A stretch of 64,000 nucleotides of DNA, from positions 2,852,001 to 2,916,000 of the forward strand of contig JAKCOZ010000040.1 in the NCBI GenBank assembly GCA_022605955.1. The letters are read 5' to 3'. Each line of letters opens with the position of its first letter. Position 1 is the stretch's first letter. Below, piece by piece: positions 12,792 through 64,000 of this stretch. The notes below the pieces were generated by a model. That model had not been told where the DNA came from. It saw only the letters and a program-made list of their open reading frames with translations, and did no database searches. The translations under genes and the position numbers were made by a program. The stretch comes from Rallus limicola. Taxonomy: Eukaryota; Chordata; Aves; Gruiformes; Rallidae.

Positions 12792-14914
12792 TAATTATTA
12801 TATAAAGTGATAATAAAGCCCAAAGTGATTAAATATATAAAAGAAACCCTAAGATATGTAAGGTGGCTATTAATAGGAACTTAGAGCAAATGCTTCTGTT
12901 TGCTTCCTGATTCCTTCGTGTTTGGCTGTGACATGGTGGGTGTTGAGTCCTTTGCATAGTTTCTGGGAGGAGATGTTGTTTTTAAGCACAGAAGAATGGA
13001 GTTGTAAAGCCTCAGATCAGCAAGGCATGCTTTCAAATGGGAATTGACCCTTGCCTTTGTAAAAACAAATTGAAATGTCTTGGCAGGCAGTGTGCTGAAG
13101 GAGATGGTGAGTAGGCAGAAATATTTTGCCAGCTCCAGGTAATTTAGTTGGAAAATTCTGAGCTGTCTGCAGGCAGCAGATCACATTGTGAAGTAAGGAG
13201 TGGGGGGGGAAGAAAGGAAGTCTGGTTTTGGTTTTGCTGAGAGTGTTTCAGGTGTTTAACTAAATGGGTTTAATTTTTAGCTGTGAAGTTTTAGTACTGT
13301 CTTTTCTCTAGCAAGTCACCAGTGTCAATTCATTAACAGCGTGCCTGCTCTTGGCTGCTTTTGTTCTCTTGGGAGCTGCTTTCTGGGAGGCTGGGCAGTG
13401 TCCTCTGTGCCATGAGCCCAGTTTGATGTTGTCTTCTCCGTGCTGGGCTCCCTGACTGCCCAGCACACACATGCATCAGTCCAGGCAGCTACACTGTGCC
13501 CATCTCCAAGAATCCCTAGCTTTTTTTCAAGCAGCTCAGTGAGTGCATGTGCATGGTGAGTTTGCCTTCAGCTTGCTCCTTGAAGGCTGTCCAAAAAAAA
13601 TGGATGGGAGTGGATTGCTGTGTGCAGATTAAGTCCCAGATCTGCTCCAGAGAGGCCGTGGGAAAGACAACTACTGGGAACAGAGTGTGGCCTGGGGGAA
13701 TGATCACTGTGGACAGCAGATGATGTATAGGCTGGCAGTTGGGGCACCAGCATCAAAGCAGGTTCTCTTGGCAACATGTTTTTGTCAAGATGGTCTCTTG
13801 CAGATTTGCATGCAAACACTCATTCCAGAGGATTTTTAGAGGCTGGTTCCTGGCTTGTAAAATCCTAACAGCCAGTCCATTGCAACTCTTTGCTCTTTCA
13901 CATGCTGGCTTTCATTAACATTCCTGCAGAAGGAGAAGTTGGTGTTGGTAGAAAAGAGGAGAGTGACAACATGTTTCTCTTGGCAGTGGCACTAGGTGTT
14001 CCTGCTCAAAGTAATTGTGGAGCTGGGATGCAAGTAAAAACTGCCTGGTGTTTGCTGGGCAGCCAGAAGGGATTTCAGTAGCACTGGGGGGGTCTGGGGA
14101 AGGAGCAGGAGGTGTCAGCAAAGGCCTTAACACCTCCTGGGCTTTCACAGGGCTGTGACGCTGAGCAGGGCCCAGGGAATGTAGGAAAGCCCACTGAAGG
14201 GACCCCCTTCACTGGTGGCCTTTGTGCTAACCTCAGCTGCAGGCATCTCTCCAGTTTGCTCTTGGGTCTGCAGCTAGAAGGGTTATTTGTTTGTTCCTTC
14301 CTGGGGCTGTGCCAGTGATGGTGGACGTTACTGCCACACCATGGACCTATTGAACGGTCAGAGATGGTTCCCTGTGTTTGCAGTTTCAGGAATTTGAGGT
14401 TTTGGAAACATCTGAAATTGCAACAGAGCTACAACAGAGATGGTTTGTTGTTTTTTTCCTGAAACAGCCCTTCACACCGATGGTGTTCCAGCACTGACAG
14501 TTATTTTGGAGGACAGAGACTACCCTTTGCCTTCCTGGCTCATGAAGCTCCACACTTCATGTCTTGGCACAAGCATGGAAAGGTGGATTTTTCCCATAGT
14601 GGGTGCCTGAGGAGGGCTGCTCAGCTCTAACCCCTACTGCAGGGGCTGTTGTTTGAGCTGTGCTGTATTTCCATGGCCCTGTTGGGTAGGAGAGAGATTG
14701 CCTTATTCAGAAAGCAAGCAGTGTAAAGGTGTGTGTGGTGTGTTCTGGTGGAGACAGGGAACACTGCATCGTGATAACACTTCTATTTAATGCCCTGTCT
14801 AATTATCACATGTGGCCAGTCTGTAGGGCTGAATATGTTTGATGGAGTTACTCCAAGGGTGTAAGGAAGTGAGGTGCTTGGATTTATCATTCTTTGTAGT
14901 GGCAGAGGGACTGG

Positions 14915-15163
14915 TCACCAGGGAGGGCAGGGACAGGACGAGAGGTGATGGCTTCAAGCTGGAACAGGGCAGGGTTAGGTTAGATGTGAGGAAGGAATTC
15001 TTCACTCTGGGGGTGAGGAGGCTCTGGATCCCTGGCAGGGTTCGAGGCTGGGTTGGACGGGGCTTTGGACACCCTGGGCTGATGAAGGTGTCCCTGCCCG
15101 TGTCAGGGGGTTGGAACCAGATGGGCTTTGAGGTCCCTTCCAACCCGAAGTGCTCTGTGATTC
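14915..15163 (+). repeat. CR1 LINE 3' fragment
   Basis: It contains GGGACAGGACGAGAGGTGAT, AGGAAGGAATTCTTCACTCT and the end GTGCTCTGTGATTCC. It is short, 5'-truncated, and sense to the gene. Confidence 0.85.
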
Positions 15164-15690
15164 CAGGATTTTCTTTGCTGTTTCATTAGTGTACTTCCTG
15201 TGCATCTCCTGTCCCTCAGATAAGTTCCTCTGTCCTGTCATGTTTGTGTAGCCATTCCAGGTACTTTGCTCTCATATGCTTCAAGCTGGTGCTTCTGGAA
15301 CAAGCCATTTTGCACAAGCATCCTGATGTTTTGTGTGCCCCTCTGTGGTTGTGTGGCCCCATGGTCAGCTGGCTCAGGGTTCTGCTTGGGGTGAAACTCA
15401 GGCTTTTCTGTGTGTTTGAGCATCTCTTCCACTACGGGATCACCATGCAGCTGCCTAGGGTCAGGGAAGGAACTGCTCCAGCCCGTGAACGAGTGCTGTG
15501 GGCACAGAGAGAGGTTTCACTTGGTACCACTGTGGGTTTTTGTTGACTTAAGGTGTGTGAAATTACAAGCACTTTGGGTTTCCAGCTGCAAAGAAAGCCT
15601 TGCTCTTTATTTAAAAGAGAAAAGACAGCAACCTCCCTCTGTTTTGGGGTGTGTGTGGAGGTGTCAGTTCCTCCTTATTCTTGTCCTGTG

Positions 15691-15892
15691 TGTGGAAGAA
15701 CTTTTCCCCAGGGAGGGTGAGGGAGCCCTGGGCCAGGCTGCCCAGGGGGGTGTGGAGTCTCCATCTCTGGAGAGATTCCAGCCCTGTCTGGACACCACCC
15801 TGTGTGCCCTGTCCTGGGGACCCTGCTTTGGCAGGGGGTTGGACCCCATGGGCTCTGGGGGTCCCTTCCAACCCCTATGATTCTGTCATTCT
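15691..15892 (+). repeat. CR1 LINE 3' fragment (subfamily II)
   Basis: It shares the block beginning CAGGGAGGGTGAGGGAGCCC and the phrase CTCCATCTCTGGAGAGATTC with the copies at 38414 and 39861. It ends near TGATTCTGTCATTCTG. It lies about 300 bases upstream of exon 2. Confidence 0.88.
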
Positions 15893-16123
15893 GCGTGGTT
15901 TTAAGGCTGGCACTGGTGGCCAGCATTTTCATAGACTTTCTGAAGGAAACCCCCCAAAGTACTGCCATCATAAAAGCCTGATATTTAGCCAGCTTCCACA
16001 GTTTGACTATCATGTTTGTCTCAGTTTTTTTGCTTATCTCTCTGTTCTTCTAGCCTGTGTACTGAATTGAGCCTGGATTGAATGTGTTACATTGTTTTCC
16101 TAGCAAATTGAAGTAGAATATAA

Positions 16124-58409
<42,286 letters not shown>

Positions 58410-60107
58410 TGAGCTTTTCCTTTCACTCTTGAGCAGCCAAAGGCTGGAGGGCTGGGTAGCGGCCGGGGTCAGTCTGTAAGCGATGTGTTATCTGCTACCA
58501 GGGACTCTCTGGTCCCTGACACCTCCGTGTGCGTAGCAGCTCTGTCCTAGAAGAATCATGTCACACGTAGACTTGGTGAGACACTTGGAAAGGCTTCCCC
58601 CACCCCTCCCTCCCTCCCTCCTCCCCCTGGATTCTTACACTTGGTCATCTTCCTTCTGTCGCCTTGTATATGATAAATGAGATTTCATACACACTAATAG
58701 GTCTCTAAAATCCTTTTAATGAGGTCATCTAATTAAAATAGTCAGCATGATTGAACCTGGCTTGTAATCAGCGTTAAAAACACTCAGTAACTGACAGCTG
58801 GGGATGCTGGCGAGGGGACCGATGGAAGGGCAGTGCTGCTCGGGCTGGGGGGCGCCGGTTTTCTGGCATTACAGAAGATTTTTTGGCACCCTGTTGTTGT
58901 GTACTTGGAGCTTTGGGTTGGGTTTGGTTTGGTGTTTCTCAGTGGGAGCAGCAAAGGTGGAAGCAAGATGTTACTTCAAGCTGAAGAGAGGAGCTTGCAC
59001 CTGGAGCTCTGTCCCCTCTCCATCCCGCAGTACCATTCTCCTCCATGGGGACTTCTGGATATCCTGGACTGGGGAGAGGTTTGGATGTTGGTGATTCCTC
59101 TCTGGGCTTCGAGTGCTCCTCTTGGAGACAGCGTGGAGGACAGAAAAATCACTCTGACTTCCATCTTCTGTTGGGAAAGAGGCACTGGGATGAGAGAGAG
59201 AAACAAAATCCCATTAGGAATCAAGGCAGTACAGAGAACTGGGGAGCACCCAGGCTCTGTCCAGCGTGTCCTTTCCCTGTCAGCCCGATGGTTTTCTTAA
59301 TTTATAGGAATTTTGGTTGTGTTTTTTTTGTTTTTCTTTTGGGAAATGTAAAGAATTGCACTGAACTCTGTAAAACAAAGATGCTGCTTTTTGTAGCTCC
59401 TCTAAACAGACACAAACAGAAGGTTACATTTGTAGTATACTGCAATAATATTTTCTACAGCCGGTTCTTTCCGTGGTACTTGTCCTGGTGGCTTTGGTGT
59501 AAATACATTTGCTGTAGGTGAAGTAACACACCTTGTAAAGGTCCACTTTATAGTTGGGGCTAGATGCAGACCGATGGAGCATGTATATTTTATTGAGCCC
59601 ATGTATTTTTGGAGTTTTTAAATGTACTATAAAATGTAAAAAACCAAAATCACCTGCGGTTAGGGGTTTGTGGGAGAGGGAGGGGAGACAGCGGGGAGAT
59701 TCGGAGTAGGCATGAGGTGGCTAATGGCTGGTGGGCGGCTTTGCCTTGGGAAGATGATGGCAGAGCGACCTCGGCTTCGCTGAGCAGCTGTGGAGAGGAA
59801 TGGATGCTGGGGAGCGGCAGGGATTGGGGTTGTGTGTCAGCCTCGCCCTGGGTTTTGGTTTGGTTCCCCCTCAAGGTGGGTTGTAGGTGCCAGCCTGGCT
59901 GTGCGGTGTATCCGCGGCTGTGGTGCACAGGGGGAGAGGTGTTTAGGGTTCATCCCTCCAGGCTGTGCCTTGCCTGTTCCCCAAGGAGTTTCTCTGGGTG
60001 TTCCAGCTGGCTGCAGGTAACACTGACCCCGGGAGGCTCCTCCAGCCGCTCTTCCCGCTGCACCTGGGCTGCTGAGCTGGGTACTTCAGGCTCAGCTCCT
60101 GCTCCTT

Positions 60108-60326
60108 GGGGGGGGGGGGGGGTCTGACTTGGGAGCAGCGGGAAGGGGATGCGGAGCGTGCCCTATCCCAAAGTGCAGCACCAAGACCTGGGCAGGGAGG
60201 GGCCAGACCTTCCCAGGCTCAAAACCCCTGAACATCCCCCCCCCCCCCCTCCCCTCCTTAAACGAGAAACTCTGCATTCAAGTGGGCTGGACTGAAACAC
60301 AGTGGTCAACCCCCCCCCCCCCCCCC
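60108..60326. repeat. G15, C14 and C17 tracts in the GPATCH8 3' UTR
   Basis: G15 at 60108-60122, C14 at 60236-60249 and C17 at 60310-60326. In RNA the G tract can pair with either C tract. Confidence 0.9.
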
Positions 60327-60562
60327 AAAGGGACTCAATCTCTGTAAATAATTAACAGCCACAGTATTAACGTCTCAGTGCTGAGCTTCGTTAGCTTCTA
60401 GATCCAACATGCGTGTTCCAGCACCCTTCACACTGCAGCCGGGGGTTTGACTTCCAGGATAGTGCTAAAAACTAATTAACCTGTCGTTAACAAGCATAAA
60501 CAGACTGTATTTAACTTTGTCACATAAGATCTATATATAAATATATATATATGCTGTAAAAT

Positions 60563-60606
60563 GGGGGGGGCGGGGGGAGGGAGGGGAGGTGGATGGGGGG
60601 GAGAAA
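60563..60606 (+). promoter_or_regulatory. G-quadruplex-like block just upstream of the poly(A) signal
   Basis: G8, C, G6, A, G3, A, G4 and further G runs end about 8 bases before AATAAA. There are more than four runs of at least three Gs with one-base loops. Confidence 0.6.
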
Positions 60607-60613
60607 CCTTTCT

Positions 60614-60619
60614 AATAAA
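60614..60619 (+). terminator. GPATCH8: Distal poly(A) signal of GPATCH8
   Basis: A canonical AATAAA is followed, about 20-40 bases downstream, by a GT-rich element (GTGTGGTTGTGTG, about 60643-60656), the usual arrangement for cleavage near 60635-60640. TGTA (60554-60557) upstream could serve CFIm. This is the only canonical signal with a good downstream element between the stop codon and ITGA2B. Confidence 0.75.
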
Positions 60620-60640
60620 CCAATGATTTGTGGAAAAACC

Positions 60641-62293
60641 CAAGTGTGGTTGTGTGAGAATCAGAGTCTGGGCTGGGAGGGACCCCCAAGGGTCACAGAG
60701 CTCCAACCCCCTGCCACAGGCAGGGACACCAACCTCCAGGCCTGGAGCTACACAAGGTTGCCCAGGGCCCCAGCCAACCTGGCCTTCAACACCCCCAGGG
60801 ATGGGGCACCCACCCCCTCTCTGGGCAGCCTGTGAGGTGCTGCATCACCCAGCACCCTCTTTCTCCTACAACACCAGGAATTAGGGGCTCAGTTGGTCGA
60901 TGGAAACTGCTGCTGCTGGAGATCTGTCACTCAGAGGGAAAATGCTCTCTTAGGCTTTAACTAATTTGTTTTTAAAGGGTGTTATTTGAGCCTCTGGGCC
61001 ACCCCCTCATTCCCCCCTCCTCCTGCACTCTTCCTCATGCCACACACACACCACCCCCACCACCACCACCCCCCGCCCTCGACGCAGTTGGGTGTCAGGG
61101 TGTTGCACCCTGGTCCCTTTCTGTGACCATCACAGGGGCGTCTGTGTGTGGGGAGGACGATGCCACCTTGCCCCCTCTGCCAGCCCCAGCTCTTCATGGT
61201 GCTCTTTCTGCCCTCCTTGCTTTTTCTGGGGGGAAGGGGGTGTTCCCCCCCCCCCATCTCTTCCTTTCCCCCATCTCTTTCCTTGTTGTCCCTGTTCCCA
61301 TTGTTCCTGCACCTGCTTTTCCAAGGAGGTGGCACTAACCCCCCATCACTGTCTGGGGAGCCGATGGCACCATCCTCTGCTTCCTCAGCTAAAGGGACAA
61401 AAATTGACTGCCCAGAGCGGTGCCAGGGTTGGGGTAGGGGGGGTACTGGGACGGGGTGGTAGCTGGATGGCAGCCTGGAAGTGAAGCAATGTGGTGCCAG
61501 ACAGAAATGTGTCCTGGGAGGGGGTGTGTTCAGCCAACTTTGGATGCTCACAGCCCCCAGCCTGGGCTGGTGCTGAGCCTGGTCTTCTGCCAGGGACCTG
61601 GAGCTGAGCCAGGCTCAGTTAAACCCTTCCCAAGGCTCAAAGCCTGACAGCCCAGCCTGTTCCCAGCTTTGGGCAAATCCCACTGGTTTTGGTGTCCCGT
61701 GGTGGCTGTCCCCAGCCGTGCCTTGCTCCCACCTGTAGCCTTCAGAGCCCCCCACCCTGGCACCCCTTTCACCTGCTCAGCACCTGGGCTGCCCCAGCCC
61801 TGCTCCCTCCCCCGGGGGAGTTTTGGGGTGTCCCTGTCCTGGGGAAAGGGGAGACAGGCTGGTTCCCAGTGCTGATGGGGGGAGAGAGGGGAGGCAGGCA
61901 TCCCCCATCCCTATCCCGGTGCAGAGGGGACCTTGGGGGACGATGGCAGGGGCCACCCCCCTCCTTTCCCCCGGGTTTCCGCTGGCCGGGCCGCCTGCAC
62001 CCCGCGATAGGCATCCGGCGGGGGGGCAGTGGGCTGCAGCGGAAGGGGGGGGGGGGGGGTGCAGGCTGGGCACAAGCTCCTGTGCTGCTCCTGCCATGGC
62101 CAAGTGTGTCCCCTGCCCCGGTGGCACTGCCACCCCCTGCCCTGCCCTGCCCCGCCCTGCCAGGCTCCATCCCCTGGCCAAAAGCAGCGTGTGTGCACCT
62201 CTGTACCCATCCAAAGGCAGCCGGTGTGTCCCCCACACCCCACCATATTCCCTTGGCTCCCTGGCATGAGCGGTTGTGGGGGGAGGGGGGGCC
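60641..62293. other. GPATCH8-ITGA2B intergenic region
   Basis: The gap is about 1.65 kb up to the candidate ITGA2B promoter. It begins with an antisense CR1 3' fragment (60657-60834). The rest is GC-rich, with CA/CCACC-like runs at about 61040-61078, C-runs near 61245 and a G15 run at 62045-62059. Long open frames on both strands reflect the high GC content and resemble no known protein. Confidence 0.8.
60657..60834 (-). repeat. CR1 LINE 3' fragment (subfamily I), antisense
   Basis: It starts AGAATCAGAGTCTGGGCTGG right after the GT-rich downstream element of the GPATCH8 poly(A) site. It is about 95% identical by eye to the 8561 copy over the block with CAGGGACACCAACCTCCAGG. It is truncated after CTCTCTGGGCAGCC. 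Confidence 0.9.
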
Positions 62294-62397
62294 TTCCTGT
62301 GCCCCCATCCCACCGGCCCCGGCTGCATCCCTGAGATAAGCTGGGGACGTGCCAGCACGGGCTGTGCTGGGGCTGACAGCCACATTTCAGGGAGGCG
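62294..62397 (+). promoter_or_regulatory. ITGA2B: Candidate ITGA2B proximal promoter and 5' UTR
   Basis: A GATA motif (AGATAA, 62334-62339) lies about 60 bases upstream of the start codon. An ETS-type core (TTCC at 62294-62297, CAGGAAGG on the other strand) lies about 100 bases upstream. Paired GATA and ETS sites close to the start are the known arrangement of mammalian megakaryocyte promoters, including that of ITGA2B. There is no TATA box. The transcription start is not determined. Confidence 0.45.
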
Positions 62398-62555
62398 ATG
62401 GGGGCTGCTGCCACCCTGCTCCGAGCCCTGCTGCTCCTTGGGGGGTCATACTCAGCCCCCACCCTGGGGCTCCTCCAGGACCCCCCCATCCTATACAAGG
62501 GACCCCCTGGCAGCTATTTTGGCTTCTCCCTGGATTTCCACAAGACAGCAGACAG
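62398..62555 (+). CDS. ITGA2B: ITGA2B exon 1 (signal peptide, start of blade 1)
   Basis: This exon has 158 bases. The start MGAAATLLRALLLLGG has a short hydrophobic core that fits a signal peptide cleaved after about residue 20. YFGFSLDFHKTAD follows, the first propeller strand and the most recognisable alpha-integrin motif. The donor is GTACGG. The exon ends two bases into the codon for Arg53. Confidence 0.92.
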
Positions 62556-63944
62556 GTACGGAGCTACCGGGGTACCGGCACCTGGCACAGCACCTGTGCC
62601 CCCCCACCCCCACGCTGACACCCCCTCTGCCCACCCCAGGCTCAGCGTGGTGGTGGGGGCTCCCCGTGCCAACACCTCCCAGCCCGGCGTGGCTCAGCCT
62701 GGCGCCGTCTTCCTCTGCTTCTGGCCGCTCGGCAAGACCCCCTGCCACCCCCTCCCCATCGACACTGCAGGTGGGTGGGTGCCGTGGGATGATGGGTGGG
62801 GGTGTGGGGTGCCACCAACCCATCACGCTGCCCCTCTCCTACCCCCACAGGAGATGAGACCGAGACCCAAAACAACCTGAGGTTCCACACCTACAAGTCA
62901 CACCAGTGGCTGGGGGCGTCCGTCACCAGTTGGGACGGCAAACTGGTGGTGCGTGAGACTGGTGGGTGGGTGGCTGGGTACCCTTGGTGGGCACCCACCC
63001 CCTGTCCCCATCCCTGTCCCCAGGCCTGTGCCCCGCTGCAGCACTGGAACGTGATGGACAACCAGCACGAGGCTTTCCGCACCCCGACCGGCGCCTGCTA
63101 CGTGGGCACCCCGGGCTCCATGGTCTGGTACGCGCCCTGCCGCGATGAGGTCATGGCCGGCACCTACCGCGAGAGGAACTACGGTGAGCGTGGGCAGGTG
63201 GGTGGGTGGGAGCCGTGGGTGCCCCCCACCCTTGGTGGATCTGACCCTGCCCTGTGCCCGCAGTCTATGACATGCGCTACTGCGAGATGGGCTTCAGCTC
63301 CACTGTCACCAGGGTGAGATGGGGGCTTAGGGCCGGGGGGGGGGGGGAGATGTTGGGGAGGGGGATGTTGGGGGTGGCGATTCCCCCTGGGGAAGTCCCT
63401 GGGTGGGGGGAGGCAGAGGGTGTGGCTGGGATGGTACCTGGGGTTTGGGTTGGGGATGCTGAGGGGGGAAGATGCTGGAATAGGGATCGCTAATGGGATG
63501 CCGGGGAGGAGGGAGGGGGGGGTGATCAGGTGGGGGGTGCCGGGGTGGGGGGATGCCAGGGAGGTGGTGCTGACACCAGCTCATCCCGCAGGACGGCACG
63601 CTGGTGCTGGGTGCCCCCGGCGGGTACTACTTCATGGGTGAGTCCTACCTTTGGGGCACTCCCACCCCACCTGCCCCATCCCAGGTGCCCACCATTGGGT
63701 GGGCACAGCGGGAGGAGGGCGCCCAGGATGAGGCCCCCTCGTAGGTACCACCTGCCCCAGCACCAGTGGCAGCGGTGCCCTGTCAGCACCCAGCACCCAC
63801 CGCGGTGTCCCCCAGGGCTCCTGTTCTCAGTGAAGGTGGACACCGTCCTCCTCCAGTCCCACGGCAAGGCCGAGCTCTGGCCCATGCGCCTGGGGGCGCA
63901 CACGGAGGAGCCGCGCTCCCTGGACTATGAGGACGGGTACCGGG
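62398..63944 (+). CDS. ITGA2B: ITGA2B (integrin alpha-IIb, CD41), exons 1-7, 3'-partial
   Basis: This is the alpha subunit of the platelet/thrombocyte fibrinogen receptor, which pairs with integrin beta-3 on the plasma membrane. Seven exons join in phase to give 257 codons plus one base: 62398-62555, 62640-62770, 62851-62948, 63024-63183, 63264-63313, 63592-63637 and 63816-63944. Residues 1-20 form a signal peptide, followed by the start of the beta-propeller (FG-GAP) head with YFGFSLDFHK, VVVGAPR, LGASVTSW, LVLGAPGGYYF and DGYRG. Cysteine pairs at residues 79/88, 131/154 and 168/189 have the same spacings as the first three disulfides of human alpha-IIb. An N-glycosylation site lies at Asn64. 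The ATG has a good context (G at -3, G at +4). Introns are only 75-280 bases. The gene continues past the right edge. ITGA2B is preferred over other alpha integrins because of these spacings and because GPATCH8 is its known neighbour. Confidence 0.93.
62640..62770 (+). CDS. ITGA2B: ITGA2B exon 2
   Basis: This exon has 131 bases, with an acceptor in a C-rich tract ending CCACCCCAG and donor GTGGGT. It encodes RLSVVVGAPRANTSQPG, then FLCFWPLGKTPC with the first disulfide pair (nine residues apart, as in human). Asn64 in NTS is a potential glycosylation site. Confidence 0.92.
62851..62948 (+). CDS. ITGA2B: ITGA2B exon 3
   Basis: This exon has 98 bases, with acceptor ACCCCCACAG and donor GTGCGT. 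It encodes GDETETQNNLRFHTYKSHQW and LGASVTSWDGKLV. LGASV-x-SW matches the second propeller blade of alpha-IIb. It ends in phase 0. The donor could be read one base later, but only this choice keeps the conserved VACAP junction. Confidence 0.9.
63024..63183 (+). CDS. ITGA2B: ITGA2B exon 4
   Basis: This exon has 160 bases, with acceptor TGTCCCCAG and donor GTGAGC. It encodes ACAPLQHWNVMDN, then GACYVGTPG and YAPCRDEVMAG. Cys131 and Cys154 are 23 residues apart and Cys168 begins the next pair, both matching human alpha-IIb. It ends with Tyr182, which aligns with Phe160 of the mature human protein. Confidence 0.92.
63264..63313 (+). CDS. ITGA2B: ITGA2B exon 5
   Basis: This exon has 50 bases, with acceptor GCCCGCAG and donor GTGAGA. 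It encodes VYDMRYCEMGFSSTVTR. RYCE-x-GFSS-x-VT is diagnostic of alpha-IIb, and Cys189 closes the third disulfide. Confidence 0.92.
63592..63637 (+). CDS. ITGA2B: ITGA2B exon 6
   Basis: This exon has 46 bases, with acceptor CATCCCGCAG and donor GTGAGT. It encodes DGTLVLGAPGGYYFM. The second Tyr of GGYYF is the equivalent of Tyr190 in the human ligand pocket and is conserved. Confidence 0.92.
63816..63944 (+). CDS. ITGA2B: ITGA2B exon 7
   Basis: This exon has 129 bases, with acceptor TGTCCCCCAG and donor GTGAGC. It encodes GLLFSVKVDTVLLQ, then AELWPMRLG and SLDYEDGYRG, the loop between blades 2 and 3. It is the least conserved exon here, but the distance from GGYYF to DGY is the same as in human alpha-IIb and the Trp (W214 equivalent) is kept. 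It ends one base into a glycine codon. The window closes in the next intron. Confidence 0.88.
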
Positions 63945-64000
63945 GTGAGCAGCGGGCAGGGGGCGGCCCGGCTGTGCCATCAGCTCGTGTCAGGGATCAC

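Noticed and set aside
62379..62391. Acceptor-like TTTCAG just before the ITGA2B start codon, suggesting an upstream non-coding exon
   Set aside because: There is no convincing pyrimidine tract, and no donor with a promoter upstream could be paired. In mammals exon 1 holds both a short 5' UTR and the start codon.
61769..62498. Minus-strand open frames of about 200 codons upstream of and overlapping ITGA2B exon 1
   Set aside because: The GC-rich sequence is poor in stop codons. Two different frames are open at once, the content is Gly/Pro-rich, and there is no domain.

Overview
The window is vertebrate nuclear DNA, almost certainly from a bird. The genes are split into exons with GT-AG introns. 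The dominant interspersed repeat is the CR1 LINE, with at least fifteen copies, most of them 3' ends of the kind that end in ATTCTGTG-type octamers. The last few kilobases are GC-rich with very short introns, as on avian microchromosomes. No bacterial, phage, CRISPR or operon-like content is present. The species cannot be fixed from the sequence. Several CR1 copies are near-identical to each other, which suggests a lineage with fairly recent CR1 activity.

Two protein genes are recognised, both on the + strand. Positions 1 to about 60640 are GPATCH8, a nuclear G-patch, zinc-finger and RS-rich protein, from inside its first intron to its poly(A) signal. Seven coding exons are present: 16208-16282, 24424-24496, 37221-37288, 37716-37802, 42625-42768, 53989-54119, and one very large last exon from 54476. 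Exon 1, about 15 codons in mammals, is not found. The first 16 kb contain no CpG-rich block that could be its promoter, so it should lie upstream of position 1. Positions 62398-63944 hold the first seven exons of ITGA2B (integrin alpha-IIb), which runs off the right edge. The same head-to-tail GPATCH8-ITGA2B order is found in mammals.

Most of the window is GPATCH8 intron: intron 1 beyond 16 kb, intron 2 of 8.1 kb, intron 3 of 12.7 kb, intron 5 of 4.8 kb and intron 6 of 11.2 kb. These hold CR1 fragments on both strands, a two-block 20-bp minisatellite (48481-48790), a 44-nt poly-G run (51859-51902), simple repeats, and long unique stretches without recognisable coding sequence.

The most useful observations are as follows. 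(1) There is one extra C in a C-run at 58001-58006 of the GPATCH8 last exon, which moves the conserved C-terminus into another frame. (2) The alpha-IIb ligand pocket appears to carry unusual residues at positions equivalent to human F160, D224 and F231. (3) Long G and C tracts and a G-quadruplex-like block lie close to the GPATCH8 poly(A) signal. (4) GPATCH8 exon 5 has weak splice sites but a frame-neutral length. (5) Inverted near-identical CR1 copies could form double-stranded RNA in the pre-mRNA. I found no evidence of a wholly new biological system; the window reads as a conserved two-gene neighbourhood with lineage-specific repeats.
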